Part shown: piece by piece, positions 33,043 through 41,781 of the stretch
How positions within the stretch are numbered: position 1 is the first letter of the stretch
How the letters are laid out: every line of letters starts with the position of its first letter
Assembly (NCBI GenBank): GCA_945861575.1
Contig: CAMAVD010000013.1
Location: 1 to 43,933, forward strand
Length of the DNA: 43,933 nucleotides
Direction of reading: 5' to 3'
From: Akkermansia muciniphila
Lineage (GTDB): Bacteria > Verrucomicrobiota > Verrucomicrobiia > Limisphaerales > UBA11320
Notes under the pieces: model-generated
Told to the model about the DNA's origin: nothing
The model's input: the letters and a program-made list of their open reading frames with translations, nothing else
Database searches by the model: none
Program-made: the position numbers and the translations under genes

Positions 33043-33065
33043 GAAGCCCCTGCGTTGGGGGCTTC
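33043..33065 (+). promoter_or_regulatory. Hairpin just before carbonic anhydrase start
   Basis: GAAGCCCC (33043-33050) and GGGGCTTC (33058-33065), loop of seven bases, ends 12 bases before the ATG at 33078. No T-run follows. It would overlap or flank the ribosome-binding region and might limit translation. Confidence 0.4.
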
Positions 33066-33077
33066 ACTGACTGACGA

Positions 33078-34058
33078 ATGAGGACGATGATTCACGGAAT
33101 TGGGAGGGGATTGCTCGCGGGATATCTGAGCACCCTGATTGTGTGCAACCCGGGCAGCGCGTGGGCGGATGGGCATGGTGCGCCGACTTCGGCCGACGCC
33201 CAACCCTCGCGCAAAGGAGTGGACCAGACCCTCTCGCTCATCCGTGAGGCTTCGCTGGCCTTGCTCAAGGAGGGAAATCAGCGTTATGCGGCGGGACAGT
33301 CACGCCACCCCAACCAGGACGCAGCGCGTCGAAGTCTGACGGTTTCGGACGGCCAGAAGCCCTTCGCCAGCATTCTGGCGTGCTCAGACTCTAGGAGTCC
33401 CGTCGAAGTGATATTCGACCGTGGGGTTGGAGAGTTGTTCGTAATCCGGGTGGTCGGCAATGTCGCAGATGAGACCCAAATCGCTACCATCGAGTATGGG
33501 GTGGAGCATCTCGGAACCCCCTTGCTGGTGGTCTTGGGCCATACCGGCTGTGGTGCCGTGGGGGCAGCGTGTAAAGGGGGCAGCTTGCCTGGACATTTGC
33601 CGGCGTTGATCCGACGCATCCAGCCCGCTGTCGACAAGGCTCGCGCGGTGGCAACCACTCCCGAGCGTCTTATTCCCACGGCGATTCAGGCGAATGTGTG
33701 GGTGCAGATTGAGGAGGTCGTTTTTCAGAGCTCGATTGTTCGCGAGAAGCTTAAGGAAGGTGCCCTGCAGATTGTGGGCGGTGTCTACGATTTGGAGAAG
33801 GGCTCCGTGAGTTGGCTGGGGGCGCATCCTGGATTGGATGGCCTGATCGCTAAGGCGGAACTCGCTGAGAAGGAAGCCGCGCTGGCCCAGGCCGCAGGCG
33901 GCAAATCGGGGAACGTGACGCAGGATGGGCCGGGTGACGCTCCTCCTGCTTCGACGCAGGAGACGCCCTTCCGCATTCAGTCCCTGCTCCCGGCGCACGA
34001 CGTCAAGGCCAGGACCCCGGCTCCGAAGGCAGCTGCAGACGAGCATCCTCACCACTGA
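33078..34058 (+). CDS. Exported beta-class carbonic anhydrase
   Basis: 326 residues. A signal peptide (hydrophobic about 8-24, ending near AWA) exports it. The beta-CA core is about 50-270. Zinc ligands are C102, H155 and C158 (ACSDSR and GHTGCGAV), and the D104/R106 dyad is intact. VIRVVGNVADETQIATIEYG lies between. It converts CO2 and bicarbonate. Residues about 270-326 form an unrelated Ala/Pro-rich tail that ends in HPHH, of unknown role. Most beta-CAs are cytoplasmic, so export is notable. The gene is followed by a hairpin with a T-run at 34076-34102. Confidence 0.92.
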   Translation: MRTMIHGIGRGLLAGYLSTLIVCNPGSAWADGHGAPTSADAQPSRKGVDQTLSLIREASLALLKEGNQRYAAGQSRHPNQDAARRSLTVSDGQKPFASILACSDSRSPVEVIFDRGVGELFVIRVVGNVADETQIATIEYGVEHLGTPLLVVLGHTGCGAVGAACKGGSLPGHLPALIRRIQPAVDKARAVATTPERLIPTAIQANVWVQIEEVVFQSSIVREKLKEGALQIVGGVYDLEKGSVSWLGAHPGLDGLIAKAELAEKEAALAQAAGGKSGNVTQDGPGDAPPASTQETPFRIQSLLPAHDVKARTPAPKAAADEHPHH

Positions 34059-34075
34059 GGCTCATTTATTTTAGG

Positions 34076-34102
34076 GGCGGCCGGAGTGCTGCTCCGCCTT
34101 TT
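34076..34102 (+). terminator. Terminator after carbonic anhydrase gene
   Basis: GGCGG (34076-34080) pairs with CCGCC (34094-34098) around a GGAG/CTCC alternative, followed by TTTT. It lies 18 bases after the stop codon. Confidence 0.45.
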
Positions 34103-34226
34103 CGCGCCCGCGCGCTCACCTCGAGCCGCGGGCGTTTTGTCTTTGGGTCTTCCCGAACGCGAGGGGGGGAACGCCTGACGTCGTCGCCTACAGGGGACTT
34201 GGACATTCGGATGTAGGGGACGGCGT

Positions 34227-34486
34227 AAGCGCAAATAGAGGGACAGGTCAGCTGTCGCCTTTCGTTGTCAGGGTTGCTGCTGTTGCGGTTCGCTGCGCGG
34301 CAGTCCCTGCCGTTGTTGTTCCAACTGCCCCTGCGGTTCACGCCTCAGAATATCGAGTTACGCGATCATCGGCATCAAATGCCCATGACGTTTCATACAA
34401 GCGCGCCCCCTGAAAAGCTAGGGACAAGCCAAGACCGTTTATCCGCAGATTTCGCAGATTTACGCAGATGAAGGAACAAGACACGG
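34227..34486 (+). repeat. 260-bp repeat R1
   Basis: From AAGCGCAAATAG to ACAAGACACGG. It matches R2 (38252-38512) in reverse complement over its whole length, with about a dozen mismatches by eye and one indel. Inside are a GCCCCTGCGG-type inverted stem and, near the end, a tandem CGCAGATTT-like motif (three units). It carries a 68-codon frame (34265-34471) that R2 also keeps open, but most differences change the amino acid, so it is probably not coding. Confidence 0.9.
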
Positions 34487-34665
34487 AATTAGGGTGGGGA
34501 GGCAGAGCCGGTACTCAGGTCTTTCTTGATCCAACAACGTTGCCCCCCTTTGCCACGCCTCGTCTATTGCCAAGTGGGCTCAGCCTGAATCCACTCTAGG
34601 TCAGGAGTTCTGAGCCTTGCCGCTTGCCCTGTTCTTCCGAGCCTTTATCTTGCGGCGTGAACCTG
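34487..34665. other. Gap between R1 and DUF255 gene
   Basis: No gene. The 18-base sequence AGGTCAGGAGTTCTGAGC occurs at 34598-34615 and is repeated exactly, same orientation, at 38554-38571 beyond R2. It lies 50 bases before the DUF255 start. Confidence 0.6.
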
Positions 34666-36831
34666 ATGCGTCCTACGCCTTTTGCCTTACCTGTGGTTGC
34701 CGTCTTGCTCTTGGCTTCCGGCTCCCGGGGAGCGGTTCCCGCAACGCCTCCATCTTCAAAGCCCCCTATGAGCACCCGCTCCCATTCCCACACTAATCGA
34801 CTCGCTCTCCAGCAGTCTCCCTACCTCCTGCAACATCAACACAATCCGGTGGACTGGTTCGCCTGGGGAAGCGAGGCGTTCGACAAGGCGAGGCGGGAGA
34901 AGAAGCCGATTTTTCTAAGCATCGGCTATTCCACCTGTCATTGGTGTCATGTGATGGAGCGGGAATCCTTCGAGCAGGAGGAGACCGCCAAGGTGCTCAA
35001 TGAATACTTTGTCTCCATCAAGGTGGATCGTGAGGAGCGACCCGATGTGGATAAGATCTACATGACCTTTGTCCAAGCCACCATCGGAAGCGGGGGATGG
35101 CCGCTCAACGTCTTTCTTACGCCGGATCTGAAACCCTTCTACGGAGGTACCTACTGGCCGCCTGAGCGCAAATACGGTCGTCCCAGCTTTCGCGATGTGC
35201 TCAAGAATGTTCAAGAGGCGTGGTCGGGCAAGCCAGAGCAGATTCTTGAATCCGCCCGATCGATGCATGATCAGCTCTCCGGAATGCTCGCACGAGAGGC
35301 GACCAATGGGCCCGCGCTCACCGTCGCTGACTTGCAGCAGGCCGGGGTGGCTTTGAAGGAGGGCTATGATCGGGTCCATGGCGGTTTCGGTAAGGCCCCC
35401 AAGTTTCCGACTCCAAGCCATCCGCTCTACTTACTTCGATACGCCCGTCGCTTCAACGACGAAGCGGCTCAGAAGATGGTGCTACACACATGCGAACGGA
35501 TGGCAGCCGGCGGGATTTATGATCAGCTGGGTGGCGGGTTCTCTCGCTACTCAGTGGATGAGAAATGGCTTGTGCCTCACTTCGAGAAGATGCTCTACGA
35601 CAACGCCCAATTGGTGAATCTCTACCTGGATGCCTATCTCGTCTCGGGCGAAGCGCGGTTTGGCGACGTGGTCCGGGACATTCTTCGCTATATCCTTCGG
35701 GATATGACGCATCCCGAAGGTGGCTTTTATTCCGCTGAGGACGCGGACAGCGAGGGGAAGGAGGGCAAGTTCTACTGCTGGACGGAGCGTGAGATGAAGG
35801 AGTTGTTGTCGGCCGATGAGTTTAAGGTGGCCGCTCGGTATTTTGGAGTGACACGCGAAGGGAATTTCCACGATCACAGCGATCCTCAGGCTCTGCCCGA
35901 ACAGAATGTCCTTAGTCAGATGCATCCCAAACTGGACGCGCAGGAGCAGAAGCACTTGGCCGCAGCGAAGGAGACGTTGCTCTCGGTGCGAGCCAAGCGG
36001 GTGCGCCCGCACCTGGATGACAAAGTCCTGGCCTCTTGGAACGGGCTTATGCTGGGGGCGATTGCTCGCGCCTACGCCGTGCTGGGGGACGCTGTTTATC
36101 TGGATGCCGCGGTGAAGAATGCCCGCTTCCTGGAGGCGAAGCTTTGGGACCGATCCACGAAAACGTTGTACCATCGCTGGCGTGGCGGTGAGCGCGACCA
36201 GGTGCAGGTGCATGAGGGCTACGCATTTCTGACGCAGGGAGTTCTCGAACTTTACCAGGCCACGCTTGACCCCGCTCATCTCGAGTTTGCTTGCGCGCTG
36301 GCGGAGACGATGTTGAAGAGATTCTACGACCCCAAAGAGGGGGGCTTCTGGCAATCGCCGGAGGGATCCCAGGATCTGATCCTCCGCGTGAAGGAGGACT
36401 ACGATGGTGCCGAGCCTTCGGGGAATTCTGTCGCAGTGGCCCTGCTTTTAAGATTGGGCGCCATCACTGATCGCCGCGATTTTCGCGATGCCGCCGATAA
36501 GACCATTAAGCTCTTCGGCCCCCGGCTGAAGCGGCAGCCGCATGCGGTCGCCAACTTTCTGCTCGCTTTCGATTTTGCCCATGTGGAGCCCAAACGTGTG
36601 GTGATTGCAGGGGCAAGGTCCGGGGCGGAATTCCAGGCGCTCCTGAAGGCGGCGCATTCCGTATATGAGCCGAACAAGGTGGTGCTCGGGGTGGAAGGTT
36701 TGGTGGAGGCGTTTGCCAAAAACCTCCCTGCGAAGGACGGACGCGCTACTGTCTTCCTCTGCACCGGCACCCAATGTCAGCCGCCGACCAGCGATCCTGC
36801 GGTCCTCAAACGAGCGTTGACTGGGCGTTAA
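34666..36831 (+). CDS. DUF255 thioredoxin-fold protein (YyaL/SPATA20-like), exported
   Basis: 721 residues from the ATG at 34666, which gives a signal peptide (about 5-23). The N-terminal thioredoxin-like domain (about 45-210) starts [18 protein letters not shown] and carries the CxxC motif C91-H-W-C94, followed by [14 protein letters not shown] and [19 protein letters not shown]. The rest is an alpha/alpha-toroid domain like those of sugar epimerases ([19 protein letters not shown], then [20 protein letters not shown]). The family is widespread and its activity is unclear. The open frame before the ATG (from 34624) is not family-like. The gene is the first of two between the inverted repeats R1 and R2. 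Confidence 0.9.
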   Translation: MRPTPFALPVVAVLLLASGSRGAVPATPPSSKPPMSTRSHSHTNRLALQQSPYLLQHQHNPVDWFAWGSEAFDKARREKKPIFLSIGYSTCHWCHVMERESFEQEETAKVLNEYFVSIKVDREERPDVDKIYMTFVQATIGSGGWPLNVFLTPDLKPFYGGTYWPPERKYGRPSFRDVLKNVQEAWSGKPEQILESARSMHDQLSGMLAREATNGPALTVADLQQAGVALKEGYDRVHGGFGKAPKFPTPSHPLYLLRYARRFNDEAAQKMVLHTCERMAAGGIYDQLGGGFSRYSVDEKWLVPHFEKMLYDNAQLVNLYLDAYLVSGEARFGDVVRDILRYILRDMTHPEGGFYSAEDADSEGKEGKFYCWTEREMKELLSADEFKVAARYFGVTREGNFHDHSDPQALPEQNVLSQMHPKLDAQEQKHLAAAKETLLSVRAKRVRPHLDDKVLASWNGLMLGAIARAYAVLGDAVYLDAAVKNARFLEAKLWDRSTKTLYHRWRGGERDQVQVHEGYAFLTQGVLELYQATLDPAHLEFACALAETMLKRFYDPKEGGFWQSPEGSQDLILRVKEDYDGAEPSGNSVAVALLLRLGAITDRRDFRDAADKTIKLFGPRLKRQPHAVANFLLAFDFAHVEPKRVVIAGARSGAEFQALLKAAHSVYEPNKVVLGVEGLVEAFAKNLPAKDGRATVFLCTGTQCQPPTSDPAVLKRALTGR

Positions 36832-36834
36832 GGC

Positions 36835-36956
36835 TCAAAATCCGGCAGCCGGATTTTGAATTCTAGCAGGCCCACGCACAGAAACTCGTGGAACCCATAG
36901 ATCGCTCTTGTCGGGTAGCTCGCGTCGGGATGTTCTAACTCCGAGGGGCCTGCTAG
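36835..36956 (+). repeat. CTAG element copy C with adjoining hairpin
   Basis: TCAAAATCCGG (36835-36845) and CCGGATTTTGA (36849-36859) form an 11-pair hairpin, loop CAG. The 94-bp element follows: CTAGCAGGCC (36863-36872) to GGCCTGCTAG (36947-36956). The final CTAG holds the TAG stop (36953-36955) of the minus-strand oxidoreductase. The hairpin begins right after the DUF255 stop and could terminate both converging transcripts. Confidence 0.85.
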
Positions 36957-38107
36957 CGGCGGAAAGATTTAGCGAAGTCGTCATTCACGATGGCTTCGAC
37001 CTTCTTTTCGAATTTCGAATCCCGGATTAACTCGTTAAGTTTTGCTTCGTAGACTGAGGAGTCGAGCGGGAATTCGACGGTCTGCGCGGTGAGGGAGGAA
37101 TAGAGCATGGCGTTGGCGAGTTCCACGGATCCAACGCCGTCGGCTCCGGGGGTGAGCAGGGGTTTGCCGTCGCGGATCGCTTCGCCGAAATTTTGCATCA
37201 GAGTCGCGTGCTGGGCGGGGGCGTTGGTGAAGGGGACCTCGATGTTCCACATGTCGGGCTTGCCGAATCCGGTCTTAGCTGCACGACTGAACTCCAGGAC
37301 ATCCGACTCGGTGCGGGTGAAGGTCAGTCGATCGTTCTCCAGTACGAGTCGTCCGCGCGTGCCGCAGATCTCGAGACGATTCGTCCCGGGCACCTCGCTG
37401 GTGGACGTCACAAACACGCCGGTCGCGCCGCCCGGCCATTCCAGATACGCTGTGACTTCATCCTCCACCTCGATCGAGTGATAGCCGCCCAGCTTGCAGA
37501 AAGCTCGCACGCGACTGGGCGCTCCAAAGAGCCAGTGGACGGTGTCGAGATTGTGAAGCGCCTGATTGAGCAGCACCCCACCACCCTCGCCCTTCCAGGT
37601 CGCCCGCCATCCTCCACTGGAGTAGTAAGCCTCCGTGCGGAACCAGTCCGTGTTGATCCAATTGACGCGAGTAAGTCGGCCGAGTTCCGCATTCTTCAGC
37701 AGCGATTGGATCTTTAAATAGCGAGGTTCCGTGCGCAGCTGAAACATGGCAGCGAACACTTGATTTGGGTGGGCGTGGGCCGCTGCCACCAGACGTTCCG
37801 CATCGGCTTTGTGTGCGGAGATCGGCTTTTCCACCATGATGTGCAGGCCCGCTTCGAGGGCTGCGATTCCCAGGGTGGTGTGTTGGTAGTGGGGCGTAGC
37901 GATGAGCGCGGCATCGATCTGACCCGATTTGAACAGGGCTAAAGGATCGGAGTAGAGGGCGAGAGGCTTGTAGGCCTCCAGCTTGTCGGGGGAGGTGCTG
38001 CAGACCGCTACCAGTTCACACTGGGGTGCCTGGCCCGCACGCAGATAGCTCGCATGGTGCTTCCCGATGTTTCCCATTCCGACGATGCCGACCCGCACTG
38101 GTTTCAT
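36953..38107 (-). CDS. Gfo/Idh/MocA family oxidoreductase
   Basis: 384 residues. The Rossmann turn is canonical, GIVGMGNIGKHHA (7-19), and the family EKP motif is at 93-95 (HIMVEKPISAHK). The C-terminal domain contains GEGGGVLLNQALHNLDTVHW, where the conserved active-site DxxxH-type segment lies. It likely oxidises or reduces a sugar or sugar-related group with NAD(P); the substrate is not readable. It shows low identity by eye with the oxidoreductase at 2212 and is not a recent duplicate. Its TAG stop is formed by the CTAG end of repeat copy C. It lies in the segment between R1 and R2. Confidence 0.92.
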   Translation of the reverse strand: MKPVRVGIVGMGNIGKHHASYLRAGQAPQCELVAVCSTSPDKLEAYKPLALYSDPLALFKSGQIDAALIATPHYQHTTLGIAALEAGLHIMVEKPISAHKADAERLVAAAHAHPNQVFAAMFQLRTEPRYLKIQSLLKNAELGRLTRVNWINTDWFRTEAYYSSGGWRATWKGEGGGVLLNQALHNLDTVHWLFGAPSRVRAFCKLGGYHSIEVEDEVTAYLEWPGGATGVFVTSTSEVPGTNRLEICGTRGRLVLENDRLTFTRTESDVLEFSRAAKTGFGKPDMWNIEVPFTNAPAQHATLMQNFGEAIRDGKPLLTPGADGVGSVELANAMLYSSLTAQTVEFPLDSSVYEAKLNELIRDSKFEKKVEAIVNDDFAKSFRR

Positions 38108-38191
38108 GGCCTGAGAATGCTCATTTCATCCACAGAGGGGCAACCTCGTAGTTTCACGCTGTGAGAAGCCCCGTTCCAATTTGAAGACCTT

Positions 38192-38227
38192 TGATCCGCA
38201 GATTGCACAGGTTTTCGCAGATTACGG
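38192..38227 (+). repeat. CGCAGATT-type motif facing R2
   Basis: ATCCGCAGATTG near 38193 and TTCGCAGATTAC near 38213 repeat the motif at the end of R2 in opposite orientation (38268-38297). The two could pair across about 40 bases. It may be a decayed end of another repeat copy. Confidence 0.5.
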
Positions 38228-38251
38228 AGAAGGCGTTGGAAGGGAGAGCCG

Positions 38252-38512
38252 CCGTGTCTTGTTCCTTAATCTGTGTAAATCTGCGAAATCTGCGGATAAA
38301 CGGTCTTGTCTTGTCCCTGCCTTTTCAGGGGGCGCGCTTGTATGAAACGTCATGGGCATTTGACGCCGCCGATCGCGCAACTCGATATTCTGAGGCGTGC
38401 CCCGCAGGGGCAGTTGGAACAACAACGGCAGGAGCTGCCGCGCAGCGAACCGCAACAGCAGCAACCCTGACAACGAAAGGCGACAGCTGACCTGTCCCTC
38501 TATTTGCGCTTT
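38252..38512 (-). repeat. 260-bp repeat R2 (inverted copy of R1)
   Basis: Reverse-complement partner of R1 at 34227-34486. Together they flank the DUF255 and oxidoreductase genes, a 3.8-kb segment that recombination between the copies could invert. Confidence 0.9.
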
Positions 38513-38750
38513 GGCTCATCCTCGTTGCACTCTTGCCCACGTGCTCTCGCACGAGGTCAGGAGTTCTGAGCTTAGCGCCCCCGGACGGCCCCCAATGCAG
38601 ATACTTCATACGGGCCACCTCCTCTCGCCGCTCTCGATTCCGAAGGGGGCACAGCTAATACGGTGAGTTGAGGACCAACGGGATGCCTAGATCGATTCGC
38701 CTTGTTGACGGAGGCTTTGCAGCGGCGGGTTTTCCATTTACAGTCTCCCA
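38513..38750. other. Gap between R2 and aroB
   Basis: No gene. It contains the second copy of the 18-base sequence AGGTCAGGAGTTCTGAGC (38554-38571). The remaining bases must hold the aroB promoter; no clear boxes were found. Confidence 0.5.
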
Positions 38751-39836
38751 ATGCAGATCGTTCCTGTCTCTCTCGGTTCCCGAAGCTATCCGATCCAGAT
38801 CGGCTCCGGCCTCCTGTCAGGCTTGGGTCGGGAATGCGTCGCGTTGAAGCTGGGCAAACGCTGCGCGGTCATCACGGACCGAACGGTCGGACCCCTTTAC
38901 GCTGCGGGGGTGCTGAGGAGCCTTTCCCGTGCTGGTTTCGATCCGGTCGCGATCACGATCCCTGCGGGTGAGGCTGCCAAGCGACTGGCCAATGTGGAGC
39001 AGTGCTACAATCAACTCGCGGCCCATCGATTGGAGCGCAAATCATTCATCGTGGCTCTCGGGGGCGGGGTGGTAGGTGATCTGGCTGGCTTTGTCGCTGC
39101 GACCTACTTGCGAGGGATTCCTTTCGTCCAGATCCCCACGACGCTTCTGTCGCAAGTGGACAGCTCCGTGGGAGGTAAGACCGGGGTGAATCTCAAGGCG
39201 GGCAAAAATCTGGTGGGCGCCTTCTACCAACCCCGCCTTGTGCTCTGCGATTTGGCCACGCTGCGTACGCTGCCTTCACGTGAGTTTCGGGCGGGGTTGG
39301 CGGAGATCATCAAATACGGAATCATTTACGATTCCGAGCTCTTCAGCTTTCTGGAGTCTTCCATGTCGAAGATCCTTCGTCGTGATTCGAAAGCCCTCAC
39401 CCATATCATCGCCCGATCCTGCGAGATCAAGGCGGAGGTGGTGAGCCAGGACGAGACCGAGTCCGGCCTTCGCGCGATCTTGAACTACGGCCACACCATT
39501 GGACACGCCATTGAGGCGATCGCGGGCTACGGGAAGTATCTTCACGGAGAGGCCATCGCTATCGGACAGGTGAAGGCGTCTCTTCTCTCCGAACGTTTGG
39601 CTGGCCTGAAGCCCTCCGACACCGACCGTGTGCGCCAGATCTTCGTGAAAGCGGGATTGCCGGTGCAGATCCGTCTGAACGCGGCACAGCGCCGGCGGCT
39701 GTTGGACGCGATGCAGTTGGACAAAAAAGTCAGCGCCGGTGAAGTGAAATTCGTGCTGGCTCGGGCCTTGGGTAAAGTGGAATGGGGCCACAAGGTCCCC
39801 GCCGATTTAATCCATTCGGTCCTCGATCTGCCGTGA
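38751..39836 (+). CDS. aroB: 3-dehydroquinate synthase
   Basis: 361 residues. Second step of the shikimate pathway, converting DAHP to 3-dehydroquinate with NAD and a metal ion. The NAD-binding loop is GGGVVGD (104-110), then PTTLLSQVDSSVGGKTGVN with K143 and GKNLVGAFYQP. Metal ligands lie in AEIIKYGIIYD, GHTIGHAIE and HGEAIAIG. The length and all catalytic residues are normal. Other aromatic pathway genes are absent here. It is convergent with purH, with a palindrome and repeat copy D between the two genes. Confidence 0.97.
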   Translation: MQIVPVSLGSRSYPIQIGSGLLSGLGRECVALKLGKRCAVITDRTVGPLYAAGVLRSLSRAGFDPVAITIPAGEAAKRLANVEQCYNQLAAHRLERKSFIVALGGGVVGDLAGFVAATYLRGIPFVQIPTTLLSQVDSSVGGKTGVNLKAGKNLVGAFYQPRLVLCDLATLRTLPSREFRAGLAEIIKYGIIYDSELFSFLESSMSKILRRDSKALTHIIARSCEIKAEVVSQDETESGLRAILNYGHTIGHAIEAIAGYGKYLHGEAIAIGQVKASLLSERLAGLKPSDTDRVRQIFVKAGLPVQIRLNAAQRRRLLDAMQLDKKVSAGEVKFVLARALGKVEWGHKVPADLIHSVLDLP

Positions 39837-39938
39837 GTCACGGGCGCATCGAACACGGCAGGATAGAGACTCCAAGGATAGGCCGTTGCCTCGTCGCCAG
39901 CTCTGGGGATTGAACCTAGAAACGCCGGATCCTGCGCT

Positions 39939-39954
39939 TCGTCAATATTGACGA
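39939..39954. promoter_or_regulatory. Perfect 16-base palindrome
   Basis: TCGTCAATATTGACGA is an uninterrupted palindrome in the convergent aroB-purH gap. It looks like a regulator site in form, but the place between two gene ends argues against a promoter operator. Confidence 0.4.
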
Positions 39955-39977
39955 CGACACACCGATCCTCTTACTCC

Positions 39978-40098
39978 TCAAAATCCGGCAGCCGGATTTT
40001 GAATGCTAGCAGGCCGACACACAGAAAGCCCTGGGACAATCGAGATCACCAAAGCAGGCACCTCGCTGAAGGATGTTCTACCTTTGACGGCCTGCTAG
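39978..40098 (+). repeat. CTAG element copy D with adjoining hairpin
   Basis: Same layout as copy C: hairpin TCAAAATCCGG (39978-39988) and CCGGATTTTGA (39992-40002), loop CAG, then CTAGCAGGCC (40006-40015) to GGCCTGCTAG (40089-40098), 93 bases. The final CTAG holds the TAG stop of purH (40095-40097). The interior matches copy C less well than the ends do. Confidence 0.85.
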
Positions 40099-41648
40099 TG
40101 GCGGAAGTGTCGGGCCCCGGTGAAGACCATCGCCACGTTATGCTCGTCCGCCGCTGCGATCACCTCTGGATCGCGAACGGATCCGCCTGGCTGAATGGCC
40201 GCAGTAGCGCCTGCCTTCGCGGCAGCGATTAGGCCGTCAGGGAAGGGGAAGAACGCGTCGCTGCACACCACGCTGCCTGCCAGCGCAAGCCCGGCTTCGC
40301 CCGCCTTCCAGACCGCGATGCGGCTGGAATCCACCCGGCTCATCTGGCCGGCTCCCACGCCCAAGGTGCGGTCTGCGGCGCAGTAGACGATCGCATTCGA
40401 TTTCACATGCTTGACCACCCGCCAGCCGAAGAGCATGGCTTTGAGCTCCGCCTCGGTGGGGGGGCGTTTCGAGACGATCTTTAGATCAGCGGCTGTGGTG
40501 CGGCGCATATCACGTTCCTGCCAGAGGAAGGAGTCGGCTCCTACGCTGCGGATGTCCGAGGAGAGCGGTCCCTGGAGGCTTTTGCGGATTCGCAGTAAGC
40601 GTAGATTCTTTTTCTTCTGCAGCAGAGCCAAGGCTTCCGGGGAAAAGGAGGGAGCAATGATGACCTCACTGAAAATCTCGGCCACCGCCTCAGCGCAGCC
40701 GAGGTCCAGAGCGGTGTTCACAGCGATGATCCCCCCGAACGGGGCTTGTCGGTCGGTGGCGAAGGCCTTGTCCCAGGCCTCACGCAGTGTGGCACCCTGA
40801 CCCATCCCACAGGGATTGGTGTGTTTCAGGATTGCGACGGTGGGGCTTTCGCCATCGAACTCGCCGATCAGGGCGGCGGCGGCGGTTAGATCCAGGATAT
40901 TGTTGTAGGACAGTTCCTTGCCGTGCAGCTGCTCGAAGTAGTCTGGGAAACGGCCATAGAGCGACGCGCGTTGATGCGGGTTTTCACCATAGCGAAGCGG
41001 TTGGGCCAGGGGAGCCTGGATGTTGAGCACTGCGGGAGGCGCACCTGCCTCGATCAAACCGAAGGCACCGGAGAGATGATTGGCGATGGCCGCGTCGTAG
41101 GCGGCGGTGCGGGCATACACTTTGGTCGCGAGACGGCGACGTAGGTCCAGGGTGGTTTCGCCTTTCTCGCGTAGCTCTCGAGCCACGACCTCGTAATCTG
41201 CGGGATCCACAATCACCGTCACACTCTCATGGTTTTTCGCCGCGCTTCGGAGCATGGAGGGGCCTCCGATGTCGATGTTCTCGATCGCGTCGTGCAGGGA
41301 CACCCCCGGCTTGGCGATGGTTTGCTCGAAGGGGTAGAGATTCACCACCACCAGATCAATGGCGGCGATCTGGTGAGCGGCCACCGTTTCCTCATGCACG
41401 GGATTGCCTCGGAGATAGAGCAGTCCGCCGTGGACTTTGGGGTGTAGGGTCTTGACCCGGCCATCCAGCATCTCGGGGAATCCCGTGTGGTCACTCAGGT
41501 CCTTCACTTTCAGTCCAGCGTTTCGGAGGGCCAGGGCGGTTCCGCCTGTGGAGATCAGTTCCACCCCAAGATCGGAGAGAACCTGGGCAAAGGGGACCAG
41601 TCCGGTTTTGTCAGAGACAGAGAGTAGGGCTCGGGCGACTTTCGTCAT
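40095..41648 (-). CDS. purH: Bifunctional AICAR formyltransferase / IMP cyclohydrolase
   Basis: 517 residues, standard size. It catalyses the last two steps of IMP synthesis. The N-terminal cyclohydrolase domain (about 1-195) has [17 protein letters not shown] and [16 protein letters not shown] (60-75). The C-terminal transformylase domain has the catalytic pair K275/H276 in [10 protein letters not shown] and a further [10 protein letters not shown] segment near the end. The protein ends GARHFRH, with the TAG stop given by repeat copy D. Divergent from the NfeD gene with a 133-base spacer. No other purine genes are in the window. Confidence 0.97.
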   Translation of the reverse strand: MTKVARALLSVSDKTGLVPFAQVLSDLGVELISTGGTALALRNAGLKVKDLSDHTGFPEMLDGRVKTLHPKVHGGLLYLRGNPVHEETVAAHQIAAIDLVVVNLYPFEQTIAKPGVSLHDAIENIDIGGPSMLRSAAKNHESVTVIVDPADYEVVARELREKGETTLDLRRRLATKVYARTAAYDAAIANHLSGAFGLIEAGAPPAVLNIQAPLAQPLRYGENPHQRASLYGRFPDYFEQLHGKELSYNNILDLTAAAALIGEFDGESPTVAILKHTNPCGMGQGATLREAWDKAFATDRQAPFGGIIAVNTALDLGCAEAVAEIFSEVIIAPSFSPEALALLQKKKNLRLLRIRKSLQGPLSSDIRSVGADSFLWQERDMRRTTAADLKIVSKRPPTEAELKAMLFGWRVVKHVKSNAIVYCAADRTLGVGAGQMSRVDSSRIAVWKAGEAGLALAGSVVCSDAFFPFPDGLIAAAKAGATAAIQPGGSVRDPEVIAAADEHNVAMVFTGARHFRH

Positions 41649-41781
41649 AAATGTCGGCCTATTACAGCATGATGTCCGAATCAGGCGTCAATGGCATTCA
41701 CGGGGAACTTACGTTTTCTGCCGTTCCCGTTTCCCGCGACTTGCCCATTTTCAGGGGGGACCCTACTTTGGCCCCGTGCGC

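Noticed and set aside
38191-38490. 99-codon plus-strand frame over repeat R2
   Set aside because: It is the antisense of a repeat; composition is low-complexity Thr/Ala at the end and there is no domain.
39902-39920. tRNA T-arm-like sequence on the minus strand (GGTTCAATC context)
   Set aside because: One stem pair is mismatched and no matching acceptor, anticodon or D arm is found, so it is not a tRNA gene.
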